A stretch of 7,047 nt of DNA. Source: Acidobacteriota bacterium (GTDB taxonomy: Bacteria > Actinomycetota > Acidimicrobiia > Acidimicrobiales > SHLQ01). The notes under the pieces are model-generated. The model saw only the letters and a program-made list of their open reading frames with translations, was not told where the DNA came from and ran no database searches. Shown in pieces: positions 1 through 5,599 of this stretch. Numbering within the stretch: the stretch's first letter is position 1; each line of letters starts with the position of its first letter. Made by a program: the position numbers and the translations under genes. The DNA lies in contig JADFOM010000131.1 of assembly GCA_022562835.1 (NCBI GenBank), positions 1-7,047 on the forward strand, given 5' to 3'.

Positions 1-89
1 AGCGCTTCGTGCAGGCGGCTGTCGATCAGGTCGAGCACGCGGCGCATCTGCGCCGGCGACCGGCGGCCGCCCGGCAGGTCATGACGGAA
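1..89 (-). pseudogene. Possible AraC-family regulator fragment running off the left edge
   Basis: Read on the minus strand from about 89 to 3, this stretch gives a peptide containing SPAQMRRVLDLIDSRL, preceded by a Gly-Gly and followed by H-E-A-L. That resembles the linker and first helix of AraC/XylS-type DNA-binding domains (family pattern GGL-P-x-x-L-RRVLDYI-x-x-x-L-x-x-x-L). The rest of the domain would lie left of position 1. No start codon or sensor domain can be assigned, because the reading frame runs into the antisense of the Lon fragment. The plus-strand frames over the same bases do not give the conserved Lon sequence expected there. The match is short and judged from memory of the family, so it could be chance in GC-rich DNA. 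Confidence 0.35.
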
Positions 90-90
90 G

Positions 91-492
91 GTGACCTGGG
101 CATACCTGCGCAGCCGGTGCGAGTCGTTCGGGCTCTCACTCGACGCGTTCACGAAACACGACTTCCACGTGCACGTCCCCGCCGGGGCGGTTCCCAAGGA
201 CGGACCGTCTGCAGGCGTCACGATGACGACAGCGTTGGCGAGTCTGTTGACCGGTCGGCGCGTTCGTCACGAGGTTGCGATGACAGGCGAGGTGACGCTG
301 CACGGCAAGGTACTTCCGATCGGCGGCGTTAAGCAGAAGCTGCTGGCCGCGCACCGTGCCGGGTTGACCGAGGTGGTGCTTCCGAGGCGCAACGCCGTCG
401 ATCTCGACGACGTGCCCGACGAGGTACTAGCGGAGCTAGAGATTCACTTGGTCGACGATGTCTCGGAGGTACTCGATATTGCTCTCGTGTGA
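91..492 (+). CDS. lon: Lon protease, C-terminal proteolytic domain only (5' truncated)
   Basis: This encodes the last ~133 residues of the ATP-dependent protease Lon (family S16), which degrades misfolded and regulatory proteins in the cytoplasm. Counting from the GTG at 91, the catalytic serine motif PKDGPSAG places Ser40, and GGVKQKLLAAHRAG places the catalytic lysine at Lys83. The 43-residue spacing matches E. coli Ser679/Lys722. The end DVSEVLDIALV is a normal Lon C terminus. Full Lon is about 780-800 residues, so the N-terminal, AAA+ ATPase and early protease segments are absent. GTG 91 is simply the first possible start after an in-frame TGA at 82-84, and no ribosome site supports it. 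The conserved LTGQLG-x-VM-x-ES segment expected just upstream is not readable in any frame, apart from a weak VMTE at 78-89 in another frame. The gene is therefore broken at about 82-97 by a real rearrangement or an assembly or sequencing error. Confidence 0.85.
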   Translation: MTWAYLRSRCESFGLSLDAFTKHDFHVHVPAGAVPKDGPSAGVTMTTALASLLTGRRVRHEVAMTGEVTLHGKVLPIGGVKQKLLAAHRAGLTEVVLPRRNAVDLDDVPDEVLAELEIHLVDDVSEVLDIALV

Positions 493-509
493 TGAACTTC
501 GCGGGCAGT

Positions 510-586
510 GGTGTCAGACACCGAACGCACACCGAAACGCATAGTGCGCCTGGACCGAGTGTGTTTTGCGTGCGGTGTCTGACACC
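510..586. repeat. Inverted pair of 13-bp palindromes with 22-bp arms (REP-like / terminator-like)
   Basis: GGTGTCAGACACC at 510-522 and its exact reverse complement GGTGTCTGACACC at 574-586 face each other. Each copy is itself a palindrome around one central base. The symmetry extends inward to 22-base arms (510-531 and 565-586) with 20 of 22 positions matching. A 33-base loop contains a smaller CGCA-TAG-TGCG stem (538-548). The element fills most of the gap between the converging ends of the lon fragment (stop 490-492) and the dioxygenase gene (stop at 597). A bidirectional terminator or a dispersed REP/MITE-type repeat both fit. There is no clear T-run, so classical intrinsic termination is not proven. 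Confidence 0.75.
518..540. repeat. Imperfect tandem repeat of 11/12 bp
   Basis: ACACCGAACGC (518-528) is followed directly by ACACCGAAACGC (529-540). The two units differ by one inserted A. The first unit overlaps the right half of the upstream 13-bp palindrome, so this tandem is part of the same element. Confidence 0.6.
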
Positions 587-596
587 GAGTTCCGGT

Positions 597-1619
597 TTAG
601 TCGGTACGCAGCCGGCTGACCGAACGATTGGCGACCCAGTGGCTCGGGCCGGAGTTCGAGAACCCCTCCGGACGTGAAGTAAAGGCTTTGGTCTCGAGCC
701 ACAGCCTCTTGAGATGACGGATACGTCCACTTTCGGGGTCGTCGGTGTACGCCGTGCGTCCGTGCATGACGTGGTAATTGTTGATGAACTGCATGTCGCC
801 CGCACGCAACTGCATTGCAATGTGATTCGTCGGGTCCTCCGCTAGCGCTACCAATCGTTTGAGACCGGCCTTGGCGGTGCTGGTCAGGCGTGGAGCGTCC
901 TCGATCATCTGGGACGCCGCGATATAGGGCGGTATCGCTCGCATGAAGAGTCGCCCGCCGTGGTCGATGAACACAGGGACCGTGTACCAGGACTTGCCTC
1001 CCGGTGGTTGCTCACCCCGGAAGTGATAGGGCTGCGGTTTGTAGAGTTCGAGAGCCAGGTCGGGGTCTTCTCGCACGAGTGTGTTGTGGATGCGCACCGA
1101 GTTCGCCACGAGCGAAAGGCCGCCTTCGACACCGTCGCTTAGGCACATCAGGCCGACAAGATCCGAACCGTCACAGTGGAATGGCAGCGCCGCCGCACCG
1201 ATTTGGTTCCCGCGAATCTCGGGGTCATCGAGGTCCACGCCTTGATCGATTACGTCACCGAGAACATGGCCGTGTTTGTTCTGGGGCCATGGTTTGCCCA
1301 GGTGCATGCCGATACCCCAATAGAGCATCTCCATCTCGTCTTGGCCGTATCGCTCCGAATCGATTCCACGGATGCGAACGAACCCGCGGCCCTCTATCAA
1401 CTCTTGTTCGATCTGGCCGAGACGTCCGCTCAGGGTGGGTAGTGGGAAGTGTGAGCGGTCGATGTCCAAGACATCGCTTGACTCCGCCAATGCGTGCCGC
1501 AGTGCCGCATCGAGTTCGTCGCACTCGTTCTCGTCGAGCTGTTCGGTCCAGATCGACTCGTCTTCGAGCTGATCCGAAGTCCATTCGCAGCTCTGCTCGA
1601 GTAGGCGTAGTTCACTCAT
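597..1619 (-). CDS. TauD/TfdA-family Fe(II)/2-oxoglutarate-dependent dioxygenase
   Basis: This 340-residue cytoplasmic oxygenase is predicted to couple oxidative decarboxylation of 2-oxoglutarate to hydroxylation of an unknown substrate. The iron-binding HxD is His148-Cys-Asp150 in PFHCDGSD. The distal iron-binding histidine is His286 in NNYHVMHGRTAY. The 2-oxoglutarate-binding arginine is Arg301 or Arg305 in RIRHLKRLWLE. The C-terminal HGRTAY...RHLKRLW block is typical of PF02668, and the length (usually ~280-350) is normal. The ATG at 1619 is supported by a strong AGGAGGT five bases upstream and by the ATGA overlap with the stop of the preceding amidohydrolase, so the two are cotranscribed and probably translationally coupled. 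The gene converges on lon. Family members act on taurine, herbicides, carnitine precursors and many unknown compounds, so the substrate is not assignable. The neighbouring hydrolase suggests an amide, amino-acid or related compound. Confidence 0.88.
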   Translation of the reverse strand: MSELRLLEQSCEWTSDQLEDESIWTEQLDENECDELDAALRHALAESSDVLDIDRSHFPLPTLSGRLGQIEQELIEGRGFVRIRGIDSERYGQDEMEMLYWGIGMHLGKPWPQNKHGHVLGDVIDQGVDLDDPEIRGNQIGAAALPFHCDGSDLVGLMCLSDGVEGGLSLVANSVRIHNTLVREDPDLALELYKPQPYHFRGEQPPGGKSWYTVPVFIDHGGRLFMRAIPPYIAASQMIEDAPRLTSTAKAGLKRLVALAEDPTNHIAMQLRAGDMQFINNYHVMHGRTAYTDDPESGRIRHLKRLWLETKAFTSRPEGFSNSGPSHWVANRSVSRLRTD

Positions 1620-3367
1620 GTTGGACCTCCTGCGGTGGCTGGTTCGGGTTGCACGCCGCGGACGAGTCGCCCGGGCAGCGCGTCGGTGGCTACTCCGTCG
1701 CGGTAGGTGACCTGGCCGGAAACGATCGTGTAGCGGTAGCCGTTCGCACGTTGGATGAGGCGTCGCCCGCCGGCGGGAAGATCACGAGCGGTCTGCGGTG
1801 GGAGGATGGCGAGCCCGTCGTAGTCGATGACGTTGAGGTCGGCCTTGTAGCCGGGTGCGAGAATGCCGCGGTCGGCTAACCCGACAGCGGCAGCGGTGTC
1901 GCGGGTATGCCAGGCGACGGCGGTCTCGACCGGGATCGTGTCGCCGCGGGTGCGGTCGCGGGTCCAATGCGTGAGCATGTGGGTAGTGAAGCTCGCGTCA
2001 CAGATCGTGCCGAGGTGAGCGCCACCGTCGCCGAGACCCAGCACGGTATGGGGACTCCGCATCATTGCGAGCGACGGTTCGAGTGACCCGTCGGCATAGT
2101 TTAGGAACGGCAGGTAGAGCATCGCCTCCCCGCTGTCTTGAACCATTGCGTCATACGCGTACTCTGCCGCCGGGACTCCTGTTTGTTCAGCGCGTGCCGC
2201 AACTGTCTGGTCGGCCGGCTGTTCGTAGTCGGGCGGGTCGCCGAGCACGAAGATCCGCGTGAAATCGTCGAGCAGTGATGGATCCGCGTCCGCTGACTCA
2301 GCGAGGATCGAGTTGCGTGTGGCCTCGGTGCCGAGGGCGGCGAGTTTGTCCACCGTCTCCAACGACGTGAGCGCTCGAAAACTCGAACACGACATGAACG
2401 GATTGAGGGTGAGGTCGAACCCGAGCATCAAGCCGACCGGGCGGCCCGCTACCTGGCCTCGCAGGGCCACACCAGCGTCATTGGCGCGTTCGATCCAGTC
2501 GAGCAGGTGTTTCCAGGAATCGCCCGGGCCGCTCTGCGCGAGTGAGACCGACAGCGGTCTACCCGATCGCCGAGAGAGATCTTCGAGCATCGCCATCTCT
2601 GTGGCGGCATCGGTGAAGTCGGTCACGAACTGCAACACGCCGGTGCCGGCGTCGCGCAGTGCCTCGGCGATGCCGGCGAGTTCGTCGGCAGAGGCCTTCA
2701 AAGTTGGCGTTGGGTCGCCGGTGCTGGTGCGGTGGTTGAGGGTGCGTGAGGAAGAGAAGCCGATCGCTCCAGCGTCGATCGCGGCACGGGCGAGGTCGGC
2801 CATCTCCGCGATGTCGGATTCGGTCGCCGGCTCGAGCCGGGCGGCTCGCTCACCCATGACATAGAGCCGCAGCGCACCGTGCGGAAGTTGTGCGACGACG
2901 TCGACGTCTCGGGCGGTGTCATCGAGCGCGTCGAGGTACTCGCCAAAGCTCTCCCAGTTCCAGCTCAGTCCCTCGTCGAGCACAACGCCGGGAATGTCTT
3001 CGACGCCCTCCATCAGCTCGATAAGGCGATGGTGATCCTCGGGTCGACAGGGTGCAAATCCGACGCCGCAATTGCCCATGACGACGGTGGTGACTCCATG
3101 CCATGAGGACGGCGTCATGCGGTTTGACCAAGTGGCCTGGCCGTCGTAGTGGGTGTGGATGTCCACAAATCCAGGCGTGACCAGTAGTCCCGTAGCGTCG
3201 ATCTCGGTCCTCGCGTCGCCGTCGACTGTGCCTTCGCCGCCTTCGGCGGTGCCGACGCCCGCGATAACTCCGTCGGTGATCGCGACGTCCGCCTTGCGTG
3301 GCGGGGAGCCGCTACCGTCGATGACGGTGCCGTCGCGGATGATCAGATCGAACTCTGTGATCCCCAT
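1616..3367 (-). CDS. N-acyl-D-amino-acid deacylase-like amidohydrolase (amidohydrolase family 3)
   Basis: This 583-residue metal-dependent hydrolase belongs to the D-aminoacylase/dihydroorotase-like group and resembles mycobacterial Rv2913c. Such enzymes hydrolyse amide bonds of N-acyl-D-amino acids or cyclic amides. Landmarks from the chosen ATG: the N-terminal beta-segment FDLIIRDGTVIDGSG; the metal site GFVDIHTHYDGQ (His71, His73, Asp75); the VTTVVMGNCGVGFAP signature with bridging-type Cys100; His212 in NHRTSTGD; the catalytic-type Asp447 and His451 in GLGDGGAHLG; and a C-terminal GYKADLNVID beta-sandwich strand. The position where D-aminoacylase has a further metal-binding His seems to be replaced (VLQFVTDF, ~244-251), so the exact reaction is uncertain. 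The frame stays open to an ATG at 3445, but family similarity begins near GITEFDLII. ATG 3367 is chosen, and GTG 3370 directly before it is equally possible, with AAGGTG about 10 bases upstream. The gene is first in an operon with the dioxygenase and divergent from the plus-strand amidohydrolase. Confidence 0.88.
   Translation of the reverse strand: MGITEFDLIIRDGTVIDGSGSPPRKADVAITDGVIAGVGTAEGGEGTVDGDARTEIDATGLLVTPGFVDIHTHYDGQATWSNRMTPSSWHGVTTVVMGNCGVGFAPCRPEDHHRLIELMEGVEDIPGVVLDEGLSWNWESFGEYLDALDDTARDVDVVAQLPHGALRLYVMGERAARLEPATESDIAEMADLARAAIDAGAIGFSSSRTLNHRTSTGDPTPTLKASADELAGIAEALRDAGTGVLQFVTDFTDAATEMAMLEDLSRRSGRPLSVSLAQSGPGDSWKHLLDWIERANDAGVALRGQVAGRPVGLMLGFDLTLNPFMSCSSFRALTSLETVDKLAALGTEATRNSILAESADADPSLLDDFTRIFVLGDPPDYEQPADQTVAARAEQTGVPAAEYAYDAMVQDSGEAMLYLPFLNYADGSLEPSLAMMRSPHTVLGLGDGGAHLGTICDASFTTHMLTHWTRDRTRGDTIPVETAVAWHTRDTAAAVGLADRGILAPGYKADLNVIDYDGLAILPPQTARDLPAGGRRLIQRANGYRYTIVSGQVTYRDGVATDALPGRLVRGVQPEPATAGGPT
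1625..1631 (-). promoter_or_regulatory. Strong Shine-Dalgarno site at a coupled start
   Basis: AGGAGGT on the minus strand lies five bases before the dioxygenase ATG and inside the last codons of the amidohydrolase gene. With the ATGA stop/start overlap at 1616-1619 it fixes the dioxygenase start. Confidence 0.8.
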
Positions 3368-3370
3368 CAC

Positions 3371-3506
3371 GCGATCATTGCACCTTCTGCCGCATTTCTG
3401 GATTTTTCCAAGATGGGATCCCGCTGTGGCTGCCAACGCCGCCAAGACTGGTGGTTAGCTGGCGTAGTTGCACACGTCGACAACATGAGGCCACTCTGTA
3501 CCGATA
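3371..3506. promoter_or_regulatory. Divergent intergenic region, promoters for both central operons expected
   Basis: These 136 bases separate the starts of two divergently transcribed amidohydrolase genes, so both transcripts must begin here or nearby. On the minus side an AAGGTG (3381-3386) could serve as ribosome site for the 3370/3367 start. On the plus side no Shine-Dalgarno precedes ATG 3507. A TTGCAC at 3468-3473 resembles a -35 element but has no well-spaced -10 partner. No clear operator palindrome was found here. Confidence 0.45.
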
Positions 3507-4703
3507 ATGACTGCACAACTCGATACCGAACTGTTCCTTCCCGATCCCGACCCTGTGGAGCCCAGGCTCACGATCGTGTCGGTCGACGATCACGTGGTTG
3601 AGCCAGCGCATCTCTTTGCCGAATACATGCAGCCGTCGCTGCGCGACCGAGGGCCTCAGCTCATCGAGAACGAACATGGTCACGAGGTCTGGGAATTCGA
3701 AGGTGATATCTACTCCCAGGTCGGCATGAACGCGGTAGCCGGACGTCGGCCTGAGACCGTGAAGGTAGAACCGTTTCGTTTCGATCAGATGAGGCCCGGC
3801 TGTTATGACCCGGACGCACGTATTGCGGACATGGACCTTGCTGGCATCTGGGCGATGCTCAACTTCCCATCGATGATCACGGGGTTTTGTGGTCGCGTCT
3901 TCGCGACCGCAAAGGATCGCGAGGTCGGCATCGACGCGGTGCGAGCCTGGAACGACTGGCTTTTCACCGAGTGGTATTCGCCGCACCCGGATCGCATCAT
4001 CCCGTGTGGCATCACCTACCTGGGCGATCCCGATGAGGCGGTTCGCGAGATCCGCCGCAATGCCGAACGTGGGTTTGTGTCGGTGACCTTGCCCGAACGC
4101 CCCCACAAGGTCGACCTGCCCGATCTGTGGGAACGCGACTTCTGGGATCCAATCATCGAGGCCTGTGCGGACACCGACACCGTTATCTCGCTGCACGTGG
4201 GCAGCTCGGGACTTGAGATGCCGCCCATGCGATCGCCGATCATGCAGATCACCGCCAGTCTCTTCGGTCAACTTTCCCTCGGTGCGTGCACCGAATGGTT
4301 GTGGTCGGAGTATCCCCTCAAGCACCCCGACCTCAAGATCGCGATGTCCGAGGGTGGCATTGGTTGGGTCGCGATGTTGATGGACCGACTCGACAACCTC
4401 GTCGACCGTTCCGGCTACGGCCTGGGCTGGGACACTCGCCCGTCGGACATATTGCGACGCAATTTCTGGTTCTGCACCATCGATGACCCTCACACGATCG
4501 ACACGCGTGAATTCATCGGGGTCGAGAACATCATGCTCGAGACCGACTACCCGCACGGCGACAGCACCTGGCCGACCAGCCAACAGGTGATAATGGACGC
4601 CTGGGGCCACATCCCCGCGGCCGAACTACGCATGATGTGCAGCGAGAACGCTGCCAATCTCTATCGGCATCCATTGCCCGACGTGGTGCTCCCGCTCGAC
4701 TGA
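3507..4703 (+). CDS. Amidohydrolase-2 family metal-dependent hydrolase/decarboxylase
   Basis: This 398-residue TIM-barrel protein belongs to PF04909, the group containing ACMSD, gamma-resorcylate decarboxylase and many uncharacterised hydrolases. Visible metal and active-site elements are Asp27-x-His29 in SVDDHVVEP (an acidic residue instead of the first His of HxH, as in resorcylate-decarboxylase-type members, with Glu32 following), His230 in ISLHVGSSG, Glu282 in SEGGIGWVAMLMDRLD, and Asp347 with His350 in LETDYPHGDSTWP. The C-terminal ENAANLYR-like helix is typical of the family. The start is constrained: the only usual start codon after the in-frame TGA at 3486-3488 is ATG 3507. No Shine-Dalgarno is seen, so a leaderless transcript is possible. 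The class II aldolase-like gene follows 38 bases later on the same strand. The substrate is unknown; a C-C bond decarboxylase or a lactone/amide hydrolase are the main options. Confidence 0.87.
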   Translation: MTAQLDTELFLPDPDPVEPRLTIVSVDDHVVEPAHLFAEYMQPSLRDRGPQLIENEHGHEVWEFEGDIYSQVGMNAVAGRRPETVKVEPFRFDQMRPGCYDPDARIADMDLAGIWAMLNFPSMITGFCGRVFATAKDREVGIDAVRAWNDWLFTEWYSPHPDRIIPCGITYLGDPDEAVREIRRNAERGFVSVTLPERPHKVDLPDLWERDFWDPIIEACADTDTVISLHVGSSGLEMPPMRSPIMQITASLFGQLSLGACTEWLWSEYPLKHPDLKIAMSEGGIGWVAMLMDRLDNLVDRSGYGLGWDTRPSDILRRNFWFCTIDDPHTIDTREFIGVENIMLETDYPHGDSTWPTSQQVIMDAWGHIPAAELRMMCSENAANLYRHPLPDVVLPLD

Positions 4704-4705
4704 TT

Positions 4706-4717
4706 CGCATTAATGCG
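4706..4717. promoter_or_regulatory. Perfect 12-bp palindrome, candidate operator
   Basis: CGCATTAATGCG is perfectly self-complementary and lies in the 38-base gap, two bases after the amidohydrolase-2 stop codon. It overlaps where a -35 element would sit relative to the TACTGT at 4726-4731. An AT centre with GC flanks looks more like a dimeric-repressor site than a terminator, since it has no loop or T-run. The regulator is unknown. Confidence 0.35.
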
Positions 4718-4725
4718 CGAGGCGC

Positions 4726-4731
4726 TACTGT
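4726..4731 (+). promoter_or_regulatory. Candidate -10 element for the aldolase-like gene
   Basis: TACTGT fits the actinobacterial TAnnnT -10 pattern and lies ten bases before ATG 4742, so a transcript started from it would be leaderless or nearly so. No ribosome site is visible before the ATG, which is consistent. The site is short and could be chance. Confidence 0.25.
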
Positions 4732-4741
4732 CGCGAACACT

Positions 4742-5494
4742 ATGAACAACAGCCCGTTTCGACCGACCGCTCAAGAATTGATGCCCACGCTCACTCCGCA
4801 ACAGGAACTGGTGCTACTCGCCCGGGCCCTGTGGCGCGAGGGTTATAACGATCACCTTGCCGGTCACATCACGATCAACCGAGGTGATGGAACACTCTGG
4901 TGTAACCCGTGGCTGTTGCACTGGGAGGAGCTGCGTCCCGAACATGTGATCGTCATCGACCTTGACGGAAAGGTTCTTGAGGGTGACTGGCCCGCGCCTC
5001 TCGGCATCCCCCTACATCTCGAGCTGCATCGCGCCCGCCCCGACGTTGCGGTCGTCGTGCATTCACATCCGCTCTACGCGACGGTGTGGGCTGATATCTG
5101 CCAGGTCCCGCCCGCAATGGACCAGTCATCCGCGCTCGGCGGAGGTGGAGAGGTCGTGCTCGTCGATGAGTACGGCGGTGCGGTTCACGAGCGAGGAAAC
5201 GCAGCAGCCGCTGTTGAACAGTTCGGCGATGCGGAGCTCGGGTTGTTGGCCGGTCACGGTGTGTTGGTGCTGGGTTCGACGGTGCGCGCCGCACATCAGC
5301 GTGCGGTTGCTCTTGAGCAACGCTGCCAGCGTGCCTGGCATGCGCGTGCCATAACCGAAGGCCCGCTCGTGTCCGCTCTCGCGGGACCTGTGCTCGACTT
5401 CTTTCGGGGAAGCGATGCTAACGGATTCATCGGCTTCTGGGAGGCTGCCGTGCGCACCGAACTGCGTGCCGACCCGACGCTGTTGGACGGCTAG
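4742..5494 (+). CDS. Class II aldolase/adducin family protein
   Basis: This 250-residue cytoplasmic protein belongs to the class II aldolase/adducin N-terminal domain family (PF00596), whose enzymes are zinc-dependent aldolases, epimerases or decarboxylases such as fuculose-phosphate aldolase and aromatic-acid decarboxylases. Expected zinc ligands are present: His107 and His109 in VVHSHPLYATV, and His172 in LLAGHGVLVLG. Glu94 in LHLELHRARPD is the usual upstream acidic residue. The substrate-binding segment reads GYNDHLAGHITIN (34-46) rather than the common TAGNLS form, which points away from sugar-phosphate aldolases. The frame extends upstream to 4637 inside the preceding gene, but ATG 4742 is the sensible start because homology begins near the LTPQQELVLLAR helix. 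It probably forms a unit with the upstream amidohydrolase-2 gene, possibly with its own promoter at the palindrome. A decarboxylase or retro-aldol role is inferred; the substrate is unknown. Confidence 0.86.
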   Translation: MNNSPFRPTAQELMPTLTPQQELVLLARALWREGYNDHLAGHITINRGDGTLWCNPWLLHWEELRPEHVIVIDLDGKVLEGDWPAPLGIPLHLELHRARPDVAVVVHSHPLYATVWADICQVPPAMDQSSALGGGGEVVLVDEYGGAVHERGNAAAAVEQFGDAELGLLAGHGVLVLGSTVRAAHQRAVALEQRCQRAWHARAITEGPLVSALAGPVLDFFRGSDANGFIGFWEAAVRTELRADPTLLDG

Positions 5495-5584
5495 GTGGGC
5501 CGAACCTCGGCAGCTTGGTCTTGAACATTCTGAGCAGCGGTGCTGAACAGGGTCTCGGTCTCGGCGCCACAGGGTCGGCCATCT

Positions 5585-5599
5585 AGGATGATGATGTGA
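5585..5599 (+). promoter_or_regulatory. Ribosome site, three-Met mini-ORF and GTG start of the mutase gene
   Basis: AGGA (5585-5588) lies seven bases before GTG 5596, a good Shine-Dalgarno distance. An in-frame TAG at 5584 rules out a longer mutase reading. In another frame ATG-ATG-ATG-TGA (5588-5599) overlaps the GTG, so ribosomes could start on either. Confidence 0.6.

Noticed and set aside
1004..1879. Long plus-strand open frame across the dioxygenase/amidohydrolase junction
   Set aside because: It is Arg-rich with no family motifs and fully antisense to two well-supported genes.
3368..3445. Possible 26-residue N-terminal extension of the D-aminoacylase-like protein
   Set aside because: The extension does not look like a signal peptide or conserved sequence; family similarity begins at the 3367 start.
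3375..4610. A 411-codon open frame on the minus strand opposite the amidohydrolase-2 gene
   Set aside because: It is antisense to a gene with clear family motifs, has no recognisable domain and a composition typical of GC-rich shadow frames.
4637..4741. Possible 35-residue N-terminal extension of the class II aldolase-like protein
   Set aside because: It would begin deep inside the preceding gene and adds Arg/Ala-rich sequence without family similarity.
5499..5511. GCCGA-ACC-TCGGC hairpin just after the aldolase-like stop codon
   Set aside because: The stem is only five pairs and there is no T-run, so it is too weak to call a terminator.
5551..5562. Tandem GGTCTC-GGTCTC before the mutase gene
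   Set aside because: Two six-base units are within chance expectation and fit no known site.
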